This document shows, one piece after another, positions 1 to 9,205 of a stretch of 64,000 nucleotides of DNA. Origin of the DNA: Metridium senile (Eukaryota; Cnidaria; Anthozoa; Actiniaria; Metridiidae). The notes under the pieces were generated by a model. That model was not told the origin of the DNA. It searched no databases and saw nothing but the letters and a program-made list of their open reading frames with translations. Position 1 is the first letter of the stretch. The number at the start of each line of letters is the position of its first letter. The DNA lies in the NCBI GenBank assembly GCA_949775045.1, contig OX459110.1, forward strand, positions 14,394,452 to 14,458,451, in the 5' to 3' direction. Made by a program: the position numbers and the translations under genes.

Positions 1-256
1 AATGAACAGATGGAATAAATAAATAATAGAGAATGACAAAAAAAAACTCCAAAACACTGTAGCTGGATGTTAGAAACAGTTTCCTATGTATATACAATTA
101 GATCGTTTTAATATCCACCACATGTATACTAGTTGAAATTGTTAAATATGGCTTGTCATACGCTAGTTGTTAGATGTATGGATGGATGAATGCATAGTGT
201 GATGTTGGAATTAATTAATGATTTCTTACAGCTGTTATTAATAGTATATTATATAC

Positions 257-1349
257 CTTAAACCACTGCACGTATTTAATACCACTGTAGAACCAGGCTG
301 GTCTCTGATAGATCCCTGGTAATGACAATATTCAGGCACGTCCTGTACATGGTAAAGCAAAGGTTATTAGCTTCATGCAAGTAGGTATTGTGCTAACTTT
401 GTGCTAACAAAATGAAGCGGTTAAAATGTGCAGTGTTCGTGGAAACTAAATGACATGTTTTATCATGCAGCGACATAATCATTTGGCTCATATAGCCTAC
501 AACATTTAGGTGTTTTTTCAAGTTAAGTGTCTTCTGTCTCTTAAGTGTGTTATTGGTAACAAACAAGTACAAAATAGTGATCATGAATTAGTTTTAAACT
601 GAGCAGTGTCCAAGGAGTTTAAGACTATTTGTACTTACTTGAGACAAAACCTCTGATCCATCAGGGTTAAAGTACCTCACAGCAAACGATGGTGAGATCA
701 GTTCCCTTAAAAACAACACAAAACTCGTTCTTTACATTTTGTTATGAGAAAAACAATTCAAAAATCCCGCCTGAGATCGCCTGCTCGTCCGCCATCTTAG
801 TTTTTCACGATAATAGGACTGGTACCTATTAATTGTAAAGAGCAAAGCCGCATTCTACATTCCAATCGCAGGCTCAACTATCTTGAAGAAAGGAGCACTT
901 GTTATTTTTTAGTTTTTGATTATTTTATTCGTTTAAAAGTGTCTATCATTACTTGTTTCGTTTGACGTCTATTTGGATATGTTTATCATCGAAAGACTTC
1001 AGCAGAAAGGACGCTGTGTCCTCGTGACTCCCCTGAAATAGAATAAACATTGATGTGGGAAATGAGATGAATGGAAGTAACGAAAAGAATGAATTAAATC
1101 GATAAGCTAAAATATTAACCTGTTTGGCAGTAGATAAGTCACGCCTATGACGATGGGTGTCTAGTCGTTCTGGATACGTCAGCTTGTAGTCATCTACAAT
1201 TGCAAACACAACGGCACTGAATATATTGCACACGCCCTTCAAAGATGAGCTGTAAATATTGTCACAAACTTACGATTATCCTCGCTGAAAACGAAATCTT
1301 GCAGCATCAACACGCTAATAATTGTAGCAAGCAACGGTCGATAGTCCAT
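257..1349 (-). CDS. ADAM-family metalloprotease, 5' exons only (signal peptide and prodomain; gene leaves the window to the left)
   Basis: Five minus-strand exons join in phase with GT-AG introns: 1349-1274, 1193-1120, 1032-953, 705-639 and 342-257. Exon 1 starts at an ATG and encodes a hydrophobic leader (MDYRPLLATIISVLMLQDF) that looks like a signal peptide. Exons 2-4 give a propeptide pattern of basic residues, then HIQIDVKRNKEL and RYFNPDGSEVL. Exon 5 gives CHYQGSIRDQPGSTVVL and NTCSGL. In the reprolysin/ADAM propeptide family this order (V-x-RNK-x-L, Y-x-x-DG, C-x-YQG, L-x-TCxGL) is characteristic, closest by eye to the ADAM9/12 type. The catalytic HExxH domain, disintegrin domain and membrane anchor are not in the window, so activity and exact member cannot be judged. 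ADAMs are secretory-pathway or cell-surface proteases that shed ectodomains. Every junction phase matches, which makes the model strong. The long minus ORF across 949-1242 is only read-through of the intron between exons 2 and 3. Confidence 0.85.
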
Positions 1350-2592
1350 GATAGTCCAGGAAAACCTACAAAGATGAAAGAAAGCTCGAAACGTCAGTAG
1401 AGTTATAAGCCAACATTTTTTACGGTGTTACAAATTTCATTCTATTACCTATCGTTTATATCAAACACCAACGCAGCCTATACTAGTTTACTCGCTAGTT
1501 TCTATTTACAAAGATGACGTTAATCCTGAAACTGCGATGATTAATAATAAGGTACAACATGAAATCCCTGCAAAATTAGCCCTTCTTACTGGTGCGCGCG
1601 CAGTTGTACCTCACACATTGCTCTTCTTTTGTAGGGATAATAATCAGCTAATAGTTATTTTTTAGGTCGTTTGTCAGTTGTCAGTTAGCCCCATTCAGAC
1701 CCTCTTATACGGATAACAATCGCGATCCTGCTGTGTCAATACGGAAAACAATTGTGTCGGTGATAGCAAACAACGATATACAAACACAATTTAAGAACGC
1801 TGTATCGAAAAAACTGATATTAATCAATAACACTTTTTTCATTTACATCAATCCAAGGATTAACGAAATTGTTCATTATTGTCCTGAGTAATCAGCTAGC
1901 ACCAGTCGAAACCTGCACGCGTTTTCGTTGGCCCCCTAATACAGTACCGCTATTGTTTGGTTAGGTTTAGGGCAATTGTTTGGCAAGAATATTGTTTTTT
2001 AAACCAATCCTAAACGATGTTTCGATTTGGTGCTGACTACCCTATTATCGATGTCTCCATGGCAACCGTTCATACACTGTAAGAGAAGTCCGATAAGGCC
2101 TTCGCATTTGTTACAAAATATAAGCCCCGTGGAGAGTAATTAGCTTCGATATGGTATATTTTGTACAGTTTTATATTGAAACATAAACACAAAGCCTGCT
2201 GTGTCAACATGACTCACTTTATACTGCATCGCACCGCCCTTTTACAAACTTTACATTCATAGCCTGAATAGATATCAACATTCACCATTCAATATTAACA
2301 TGGGTTTCTCGATGCTGAGTCAACATAACTCATTTAATACTGCACCGCCCTCATACAAACTTTACAATCATAGCCTATCAACATTCACCATTTAATATTA
2401 ACATCGGTTTCTCGATGCTGAGTCAACACACGCAGATTACAGCAATACCCAATAAGCAAAAATCGCTTTTGCAAATAATAACATTTTTTTTTATTATGAT
2501 TATTTTTATTATCAATAGAATATTTACTAGCTAGAATTATGTTTTAATCACATATTGTAGTTTATTATTGTTATTTATATTATTTCCGGGTA
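1350..2592. other. Intergenic stretch with interspersed-repeat fragments and a two-copy tandem repeat
   Basis: No gene was recognised. The part at about 1385-1510 matches a repeat also seen at 45.8-46.0 and 61.6-61.8 kb (shared motifs ACGGTGTTACAAATTTCA and CTAGTTTACTCGCTAGTTT). The part at about 1932-2045 matches 16160-16280 (shared motif TTTAGGGCAATTGTTTGG). About 2204-2320 and 2321-2430 are a diverged direct duplication of about 115 bp, both containing CGATGCTGAGTCAACA. The left target-site copy CGGGTA of the next element lies at 2587-2592. Confidence 0.6.
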
Positions 2593-2862
2593 AGTAGTAT
2601 TCTTGGGATGAAATGACCCCGGAAATTGAGGCGGGATTGAGGTAGGATTGAGGCGGTGCCATGGTAACCAGGTGACGCGAGAGGATTAGCACCTTGACCA
2701 GGAAGTGAAGTGTTGCTATGGTAACCAGGTGACGCCAAAGGCTTAGTGAGCGGGCAAGTTTGGGCAAGTCTTTTGTTATCAATTATAATATATAGCGCGC
2801 GCCTATTTTGAATCTTTCACTAAAACATTTGAAAGCAAATAGCATTTGGTTAGAGAAAAAAC

Positions 2863-3306
2863 ATGGCAACTTTATTCAAGCTAGGTTCTCGAGGCTACCA
2901 CGCTACCGTCCAGGAATTCCAAGGACAGATAAGAGTACATATACGAAAGTATATTGATGGTGAAGAGAAGAACAAATTTCCAACAAAATATGGCATAGCT
3001 TTATCGATTGAAGAATTTGAAGAGTTATTTAAAGTCATGGGTGATTTGAGCGAAATGGTAGATGTTATGGTAGAGAGTTGTTCTATGACCACACAACCAG
3101 GTGATGAGTCAGGATTGCTAACAGAGAACGAATATCAACCCCAAGCAAGAGGTTTACAACCAAGCAAGGAAAGTAGAGTGATCGAACAGACTCCAAAACA
3201 CAGCAAAAGACCACAAGAAATGAATCACCTCGCACCGAGAAAACTTTTTAAGAATAATAAACCATCAGCTAGAATGTCACATCAAAACTCTTTCCACTAT
3301 ATCTAG
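2863..3306 (+). CDS. PC4/Sub1-like ssDNA-binding protein (left arm copy)
   Basis: 147 aa from an ATG shortly after the left arm begins. Residues of about 4-65 follow the transcriptional coactivator p15/PC4 (Sub1) C-terminal fold: FKLGSRGYHATVQEFQGQ, then VHIRKYIDG, then KYGIALSIEEFEEL, then a final helix up to VDVM. That is the strand-strand-strand-strand-helix order with the G-I-x-L-S/T turn and the E-(F/W)-x-x-L helix start of the family. The remaining 80 residues are polar and basic with no recognised fold. PC4 domains bind single-stranded or melted DNA, so a role in element replication or transcription is plausible but inferred. An AATAAA at about 3376 lies 70 bases past the stop. The right-arm copy encodes the same 147 residues, which suggests purifying selection, recent duplication or gene conversion. 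An antisense ORF at 2895-3092 is a shadow. Confidence 0.82.
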   Translation: MATLFKLGSRGYHATVQEFQGQIRVHIRKYIDGEEKNKFPTKYGIALSIEEFEELFKVMGDLSEMVDVMVESCSMTTQPGDESGLLTENEYQPQARGLQPSKESRVIEQTPKHSKRPQEMNHLAPRKLFKNNKPSARMSHQNSFHYI

Positions 3307-3685
3307 TTAAACAGTTGTTTAATTCGTTAGATAATTATCGTTTATATTTTTGACATGTAAAAAATTGATTTAAAAATAAAAGCTTGTTGAAACAAATGGT
3401 TGTGTACATTTTTATTGCCTGTTATTCAAATCAACTTTAGCAGTTATAATTAACTTTTTAACTCGTAAATGTTCGATTTAATAAAAAAGGGATTACAATC
3501 TTTTATTCGCAAAACAATGGGAAAACGTGTAAGAGATTATAGCTTATTTGTTTTTCTTTTAAAGTTTCATCAAACTATCAGAGAAGGTTTATAACTTCAA
3601 GATGAACCATTCTTATTTATGGTTTCGCTAAACTTCTTTTAGTTCTAAACTTTACCTAGTAGATTGTTTCTTTTAACTAGTTATA

Positions 3686-4043
3686 ATGGCAGAATTTAGT
3701 ATTGATACTTCTGACTGTGAGGATATATCGGTAAGTAAAGTTGTTTAAATTATAACTGAGTTGATTTCTTAACTCTCAGTTGTTTTATTTTTCATAATCG
3801 TTTTCCTATCAAAGAAGAAAAGTAGTTATAATTTTTGTTTTGTTTTTTTGTTACTAGTTTGGTGAGTTTACTGATTCTCAACTACAAGAACTGGCTTTAG
3901 ATGAAAACTCATTTGATTTGGATAATTATGTTGACGATGAAATATTATTGGAAGCCCTTTCAATCACTTCTCAACTAGAAGAACCAAACGTTATCGATGG
4001 AAATTGTGAATGGAGCAGCTCTCAACTCCTTGAAGTTCTTTAG
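3686..4043 (+). CDS. Small spliced acidic protein (left arm copy)
   Basis: Two exons: 3686-3730 (15 codons from ATG, MAEFSIDTSDCEDIS) and 3858-4043. They are joined in phase 0 across a 127-bp intron with a strong GTAAGT donor and a TTACTAG acceptor. The 76-aa product is rich in Asp, Glu and Leu (for example FDLDNYVDDEILLEAL) and has no basic cluster, so it resembles a transcriptional activation or adaptor segment. This is inference; no family is recognised. The same exon pair with matching splice sites is present on the minus strand of the right arm (10006-9962 and 9835-9650), with a few replacements such as C-to-Y in exon 1. Maintenance of the reading frame and splice sites in both arms supports coding status. 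The stop codon is followed closely by another open stretch behind an acceptor-like CTAG (4057-4341), so alternative splicing could change the C terminus. Confidence 0.55.
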
Positions 4044-4056
4044 TTATTCAAACTAG

Positions 4057-4341
4057 GCAATCGAAGAGCAACCATTCAAGAGAAAATGCACTGAACAATG
4101 CAACGCAAAAAGAAAGCTACGCGAATTAAGTAAAAGCAATTATAATTCAAAGCTATATGCAGCACGAAAAACAACATCTGATGAACTAGCTAATCTGTTT
4201 AATGATAAATCAAAACTTTTTACAAGGTTTTGCAAACAACAACTTATTATTCAGTGGTCTCTTGTTCAGGTTCAGAGTCAGGCTAACCAAAGAAAGAAAG
4301 AATCCCGATTAAAACTTGTGTTTGTAAACATACTTAGTTAG
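4057..4341 (+). CDS. Possible downstream exon encoding a basic coiled segment (left arm; copy at about 9352-9636 minus)
   Basis: Open for 95 codons after an acceptor-like AACTAG; there is no ATG at its start, so it would have to be spliced on. The product begins AIEEQPFKRKCTEQC and continues with many Lys/Arg and heptad-like Leu (KRKLRELSKSNYNSKLYAARK), reminiscent of a basic region plus coiled coil. The donor that would feed it is not certain. The strong GTGAGT just inside the preceding exon (about 3862) or a site near its stop are candidates. The right-arm counterpart is also open by eye. No family is recognised. Confidence 0.35.
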   Translation, partial: AIEEQPFKRKCTEQCNAKRKLRELSKSNYNSKLYAARKTTSDELANLFNDKSKLFTRFCKQQLIIQWSLVQVQSQANQRKKESRLKLVFVNILS

Positions 4342-4493
4342 CTAGAGTTTAGGATTAATTGTTTTGAAACATGGAAATCTCTATAATTAACTAAAACATG
4401 TAATAGAGAATCGAATCCCCAGAAGAAAAGCATTAACAGGAAACCAAGATTTATGCTTCAAAGTTTTACAGGTATATATATATATATAATAAC

Positions 4494-4769
4494 TTATTTT
4501 GAATAACTTACAGCCGGCTTAAGAATCATTCGGGATCTTGTTGAATATCTTTTGTAGAAAAGCGTCAGGATCGAATTCATCACACTGCAAAAGGTCTTGT
4601 GTACCAGTTGATCATCTCCAATATCACATCTTCTTGGTCCAATTAAATAATTCAGGCGGAGACCAATAATCAAACTGTAGATTAAGAAAAAGCAGGAGCC
4701 CATAAATATGCTTACCACATCTCCAATAAGTTGATAATTAGTAGATAATAACTCGGCCATTATGAACAA
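4494..4769 (-). CDS. ORF of 91 codons, possibly a spliced gene start (left arm)
   Basis: The minus-strand ORF begins MFIMAELLSTNYQL, with MAEL the more likely start because the two small ORFs in the same arms also open soon after an ATG in similar context. Unspliced it would encode a hydrophobic middle (SCFFLIYSLIIGL). However, a GTGAGT/GTAGGC-like donor after GDV and an acceptor CTACAG about 44 bases on would remove that segment and switch to an acidic frame containing CDEFDPDAFLQKIF. Both readings end near a GTAAGT donor. The right-arm copy (8930-9205) keeps the same arrangement with two amino-acid changes. I cannot decide the frame from sequence alone. Confidence 0.35.
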   Translation of the reverse strand: MFIMAELLSTNYQLIGDVVSIFMGSCFFLIYSLIIGLRLNYLIGPRRCDIGDDQLVHKTFCSVMNSILTLFYKRYSTRSRMILKPAVSYSK

Positions 4770-5119
4770 GAAACAAGTAAAATAATCTTTGCAGTGAAAT
4801 AATCGCTAATCAGTATCTTTTGGAAGCAATTTATAAGGTTTGTTAGTACAAAAGATATAAGCATTTCAAAAAGAACCTTATTTCGCGCAACATATTAATT
4901 ACGTTCAAAAACAAACATGAACACATAAAGTTTATTTTAAGCTATTTTGAGCACAAAAGATATCAAACAAAGGATTGTTTTTTTACGATAAATATAACTT
5001 TGAATTATAATTAGTGTATCTTAGCTTAAAATCCATCAGTAAAAAAAAGTTTTTTATCACGTGGTGTATGTTCAACTCCTCGATAGTCATAGTTATAGTT
5101 ATAGTTGACAAGCATTAGT

Positions 5120-5230
5120 ATGGATAAAAACATTTCAAAACTTTCGGAAGAGGAATTGAGAGAAATTCAAGAAAGTTTGCATGGACAGTTTGCTATTGTT
5201 ATAACGCACAAGTGTACCTGCATGATATAA
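5120..5230 (+). CDS. 36-residue ORF, both arms
   Basis: ATG at 5120 opens a short ORF, MDKNISKLSEEELREIQESL followed by a mixed tail and a stop at 5228-5230. The N-terminal half is a charged amphipathic helix. The right arm has the same ORF on the minus strand (8579-8469), also uninterrupted, with one replacement near the end. Either a small protein or the first exon of a longer spliced gene; no family is recognised. Confidence 0.35.
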   Translation: MDKNISKLSEEELREIQESLHGQFAIVITHKCTCMI

Positions 5231-5588
5231 ATAAAATGTTGATCTTATTATTGTCTGATATAACCTTTTAAAAAAAGAACTGTATTCTAGTTAATGGTCA
5301 AACACCTATGCGTTATAAACATGGATTCATTTTAAATCTTCACTTCGCATAATTTACTTCAGTTATGCGTCTAGTTCATATTGAATTTAAATTTATCATA
5401 ATTAAGTAACAACAAAACGGTTCATATAGTTTTATCTCGATTCAAACAAAATATTTAACTACCTACAAAACGTATCATATAAGTCAGTCAAGAAATCAAC
5501 CAACCTTTCGAAAATCATTATCATAAAATCTCTGTGCTGCATGTGTGTTTTTATTAGTTATTCAAGCTAAGCTGATTGTTCACACAAC

Positions 5589-5861
5589 TTGCGTAGTATT
5601 GTATCGATCGCGACTAGGAAGATAAACAAAAACAAAAAAATAGAACAACTGATATCTGAATCTTTATTTTCTATCAAAATAAGAATTACATTTATCAATG
5701 ATAGCAAAGTTTATTCACTAATGGAAATGTTCATTTGGTTTGTTTATGAAAAAGTGAATAAAACCGCGTTTGTTCTCCTTACAATGGTGATAAAAGCTAA
5801 GTATGAATATTACAAAAATCAATTTTGTTATTTATTTTGCATGACTATTATTCGTATGTAA
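5589..5861 (+). CDS. Hypothetical ORF converging on the zinc-finger gene (left arm)
   Basis: 90-codon ORF whose stop abuts the stop of the zinc-finger gene on the opposite strand. It is basic and hydrophobic (RKINKNKKIEQLI, then FIWFVYEKVNKTAFVLL), with no recognised domain. The right-arm copy (8139-7831, minus) differs by an in-frame three-base indel in an A-rich run, so the frame survives in both arms. That is mild evidence for coding. Equally it may be a chance ORF in an AT-rich 3' region. Confidence 0.25.
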   Translation: MRSIVSIATRKINKNKKIEQLISESLFSIKIRITFINDSKVYSLMEMFIWFVYEKVNKTAFVLLTMVIKAKYEYYKNQFCYLFCMTIIRM

Positions 5862-6278
5862 TTACAATGATTTCAACTCCAACCATTTACGTTTACAGGC
5901 ATATTTTCTTCTTTTTGTAGATACTTTTGAGGCTGCTTTATCTCCCTTGCGCTTATTTCTATTCATAGAGTTTTCATTTGTTATTATATATTCATAAGAG
6001 TTTCTCTCAATCTCTTCCTGGTGTTTGAGAAGTCGTGCTAATGATTTTTGTACATTTGGTACATTATCCTCTGTTCCAGTTTCATCATAATTCTTTGAGG
6101 GAATGCATACTCCAAGTTTACTCCATTTTAACCATTTAGCGCGCTCTTTGATATCCATTCCATGAACTTGATCGAGATGATTTGCTAGTCGAGCAAGGTT
6201 AGTGCTTCCACATCCAAATACAGGACAGTTTCGTCTTGTGCGACCCATGCTGAGCTCTTGACTTGACCAATGTTTCAT
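5862..6278 (-). CDS. Zinc-finger protein (left arm copy)
   Basis: 138 aa from ATG at 6278. Residues of about 17-38 form one C2H2-type finger, CPVFGCGSTNLARLANHLDQ followed by VH, spacing C-x4-C-x10-H-x4-H. A basic aromatic stretch (KERAKWLKWSKLG) follows. The C-terminal third is strongly basic (NRNKRKGDKAAS, KRRKYACKRKW) and could act as a nuclear localisation or nucleic-acid-binding tail. The right-arm copy (7414-7830) encodes an identical 138-residue protein. The gene reads outward from the element centre. A DNA-binding regulatory or terminus-recognition role is inference only. Confidence 0.7.
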   Translation of the reverse strand: MKHWSSQELSMGRTRRNCPVFGCGSTNLARLANHLDQVHGMDIKERAKWLKWSKLGVCIPSKNYDETGTEDNVPNVQKSLARLLKHQEEIERNSYEYIITNENSMNRNKRKGDKAASKVSTKRRKYACKRKWLELKSL

Positions 6279-6317
6279 AGAAAATAATCTCTTTTTGCAA
6301 TATTACATTTTTATGTA

Positions 6318-6410
6318 TGACGGCCCGAATAAGAGGCCCGCGACGGCCCGAATCAACTCGAATCGGCCCGAATCGGCCCGAACTGGCCCGTCAGACCCGA
6401 AGGCCCTATA
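6318..6410. repeat. Short tandem repeat at the inner edge of the left arm
   Basis: About 90 bases of GC-rich repeats built on GGCCCGAAT/CGGCCCGAAT, just inside the left arm next to the spacer. The right arm has a reduced version at about 7305-7375. The GC-richness contrasts with the AT-rich surroundings. It lies between the zinc-finger start and the central gene, so it could hold promoter or protein-binding sites. Confidence 0.6.
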
Positions 6411-6609
6411 GGCTTTATTTGCTCTCTCGCTCTCGTTCTGTCTCTTATTCAATTTGGCCCGTTCGCGCATGATCATAGAGAAATTTAATTTCTCTTAAAA
6501 AAATACGATAACAAGATAACCGGTCCCATAATAGAGTATAACCCTCTGCTTATAAGGGAGGTTAGCATCCAAAGCAGAGTCATCCCAAAATAACTCTCAA
6601 GAAGATAGC

Positions 6610-7134
6610 ATGTCTCAATCCCACTATGAGGAAGATGAATCAAGTTCTGATAGCATGGCAAGTAGTGATCAAGAAAGTATTGAGGATAGCAGCGAGGATA
6701 GTGTTGACTCAAATCAGTTTGATTCTACTGAAGATGAGAAAAAGGATGTTTGGGCGAGAATGCAACACAAGGCAATGGAAAGGCATCAGCAAGATTTGGA
6801 AGTGGCAATGCAGCAATATAAACAAAACGGTGATAGTGATGAAGTAGCACAAGCCAAAGCCAATAATGCTTTGTTGCCTACATACAGAAAAGAGCTGAGG
6901 GAGGTTCTACACGAACAACTGACATGGATGCATCATTTGAGAAGAGATCCTACTTATAAAAAGATCATGGCCACAAAGCAAAACCTTATGGATGATAATG
7001 ACTATAGCTGGGAGGAGGCAACTGAATCAGCAATACATCAAAGGAAATTTCTACTTAACAAACTATTTGTACAGGAAGAAATTCCAAAACAAAGTATAAT
7101 CAACTACGCAACTTATAATTCTTATACTCGTTAG
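6610..7134 (+). CDS. Central single-copy gene of the palindromic element, unrecognised
   Basis: 174 aa from ATG at 6610, the only gene in the unique spacer. The first 55 residues are Ser/Asp/Glu-rich (SSSDSMASSDQESIEDSSED). Residues of about 58-165 are helical and charged, with a clear order of blocks: QHKAMERHQQDLEVAMQQY, ALLPTYRKELREVL, WMHHLRRDPTYKKIM, and DDNDYSWEEATESAIHQRKF. I do not recognise the family. It has no catalytic motif that I can name. An AATAAA at about 7175 follows the stop. As the only non-duplicated gene it may define the element. It could be a structural or DNA-packaging protein or a transcription cofactor; none of this is shown by the sequence. The overlapping ORF at 6626-6847 is a shadow. 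Confidence 0.65.
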   Translation: MSQSHYEEDESSSDSMASSDQESIEDSSEDSVDSNQFDSTEDEKKDVWARMQHKAMERHQQDLEVAMQQYKQNGDSDEVAQAKANNALLPTYRKELREVLHEQLTWMHHLRRDPTYKKIMATKQNLMDDNDYSWEEATESAIHQRKFLLNKLFVQEEIPKQSIINYATYNSYTR

Positions 7135-7413
7135 CCTTAGATACAAAAAAAATGAAAATAATTTTTTTCGGTTTAATAAAATGAGTTTTTGTTTCATTGA
7201 GTTTTTTGTTTTATCTTATTCTACTTTGATTAAGCGCAACCGTTGCGGCGGGGCCAAAATGAATAAGAGACAGAAAGAGAGCGAGAGAGCAAATAAAGCC
7301 TATAGGGCCTTCGGGCCTGATCGGGCCGATTCGGGTTGATTCGGACCGTCGCGGGCCTCTTATTCGGGCCGTCATACATAAAAATGTAATATTGCAAAAA
7401 GAGATTATTTTCT

Positions 7414-7830
7414 ATGAAACATTGGTCAAGTCAAGAGCTCAGCATGGGTCGCACAAGGCGAAACTGTCCTGTATTTGGATGTGGAAGCACTAACCTTGCT
7501 CGACTAGCAAATCATCTCGATCAAGTTCATGGAATGGATATCAAAGAGCGCGCTAAATGGTTAAAATGGAGTAAACTTGGAGTATGCATTCCCTCAAAGA
7601 ATTATGATGAAACTGGAACAGAGGATAATGTACCAAATGTACAAAAATCATTAGCACGACTTCTCAAACACCAGGAAGAGATTGAGAGAAACTCTTATGA
7701 ATATATAATAACAAATGAAAACTCTATGAATAGAAATAAGCGCAAGGGAGATAAAGCAGCCTCAAAAGTATCTACAAAAAGAAGAAAATATGCCTGTAAA
7801 CGTAAATGGTTGGAGTTGAAATCATTGTAA
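7414..7830 (+). CDS. Zinc-finger protein (right arm copy)
   Basis: Identical in all 138 residues to the left-arm product (see 5862-6278), in mirror orientation so that both copies read away from the spacer. The perfect protein identity, while nearby noncoding DNA of the arms carries indels, points to recent duplication, gene conversion or selection. Confidence 0.7.
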   Translation: MKHWSSQELSMGRTRRNCPVFGCGSTNLARLANHLDQVHGMDIKERAKWLKWSKLGVCIPSKNYDETGTEDNVPNVQKSLARLLKHQEEIERNSYEYIITNENSMNRNKRKGDKAASKVSTKRRKYACKRKWLELKSL

Positions 7831-8139
7831 TTACATACGAATAATAGTCATGCAAAATAAATAACAAAATTGATTTTTGTAATATTCATACTTAGCTTTT
7901 ATCACCATTGTAAGGAGAACAAACGCGGTTTTATTCACTTTTTCATAAACAAACCAAATGAACATTTCCATTAGTGAATAAACTTTGCTATCATTGATAA
8001 ATGTAATTCTTATTTTGATAGAAAATAAAGATTTAGATATCAGTTGTTCTATTTTTTTTTTGTTTATCTTCCTAGTCGCGATCGATACAATACTACGCAA
8101 GTTGTGTGAACAATCATCTTGAATAACTAATAAAAACAC
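7831..8139 (-). CDS. Hypothetical ORF converging on the zinc-finger gene (right arm)
   Basis: Mirror copy of the 5589-5861 ORF. The frame extends 12 codons further upstream here because of local substitutions. It contains RKINKKKIEQLI with one residue fewer than the left copy. It has the same uncertainty about coding status. Confidence 0.25.
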   Translation of the reverse strand: MFLLVIQDDCSHNLRSIVSIATRKINKKKIEQLISKSLFSIKIRITFINDSKVYSLMEMFIWFVYEKVNKTAFVLLTMVIKAKYEYYKNQFCYLFCMTIIRM

Positions 8140-8468
8140 ACATGCAGCACAGAGATTTTATGATAATGATTTTCGAAAGGTTGGTTGATTTCTTGACTGA
8201 CTTATATGATACGTTTTGTAGGTAGTTAAATATTTTGTTTGAATCGAGATAAAACTATATGAACCGTTTTGTTGTTACTTAATTATGATAAATTTAAATT
8301 CAATATGAACTAGACGCATAACTGAAGTAAATTATGCGAAGTGAAGATTTAAAATGAATCCATGTTTATAACGCATAGGTGTTTGACCATTAACTAGAAT
8401 ACGGTTCTTTTTTTAAAAGGTTATTCAGTTAAACTATATATCAGACAATAATAAGATCAACATTTTAT

Positions 8469-8579
8469 TTATATCATGCCGGTACACTTGTGCGTTATAA
8501 CAATAGCAAACTGTCCATGCAAACTTTCTTGAATTTCTCTCAATTCCTCTTCCGAAAGTTTTGAAATGTTTTTATCCAT
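8469..8579 (-). CDS. 36-residue ORF (right arm copy)
   Basis: Mirror copy of 5120-5230, still open from ATG to stop. One replacement lies near the C terminus (a Cys codon becomes Gly). Confidence 0.3.
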   Translation of the reverse strand: MDKNISKLSEEELREIQESLHGQFAIVITHKCTGMI

Positions 8580-8929
8580 ACTAATGCTTGTCAACTATAA
8601 CTATAACTATGACTATCGAGGAGTTGAACATACACCACGTGATAAAAAACTTTTTTTTACTGATGGATTTTAAGCTAAGATACACTAATTATAATTCAAA
8701 GTTATATTTATCGTAAAAAAACAATCCTTTGTTTGATATCTTTTGTGCTCAAAATAGCTTAAAATAAACTTTATGTGTTCATGTTTGTTTTTGAACGTAA
8801 TTAATATGTTGCGCGAAATAAGGTTCTTTTTGAAATGCTTATATCTTTTGTACTAACAAACCTTATAAATTGCTTCCAAAAGATACTGATTAGCGATTAT
8901 TTCACTGCAAAGATTATTTTACTTGTTTC

Positions 8930-9205
8930 TTGTTCATAATGGCCGAGTTATTATCTACTAATTATCAACTTATTGGAGATGTGGTAGGCATATTTATGGG
9001 CTCCTGCTTTTTCTTAATCTACAGTTTGATTATTGGTCTCCGCCTGAATTATTTAATTGGACCAAGAAGCTGTGATATTGGAGATGATCAATTGGTACAC
9101 AAGACCTTTTGCAGTGTGATGAATTCGATCCTGACGCTTTTCTACAAAAGATATTCAACAAGATCCCGAATGATTCTTAAGCCGGCTGTAAGTTATTCAA
9201 AATAA
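8930..9205 (+). CDS. ORF of 91 codons, possibly a spliced gene start (right arm)
   Basis: Mirror copy of 4494-4769; the preferred ATG is at 8939 (MAELLSTNYQL). It has two amino-acid differences from the left copy. The same possible 44-base intron and the final GTAAGT are retained. Confidence 0.35.
   Translation: MFIMAELLSTNYQLIGDVVGIFMGSCFFLIYSLIIGLRLNYLIGPRSCDIGDDQLVHKTFCSVMNSILTLFYKRYSTRSRMILKPAVSYSK

Noticed and set aside
740..802. Short minus ORF starting MADEQAISGG
   Set aside because: Lies in the intron between ADAM exons 3 and 4, ends after 17 codons, and has no splice partner.
949..1242. 97-codon minus ORF as a separate gene
   Set aside because: It spans two ADAM exons plus the intron between them and would use an intron-derived middle part.
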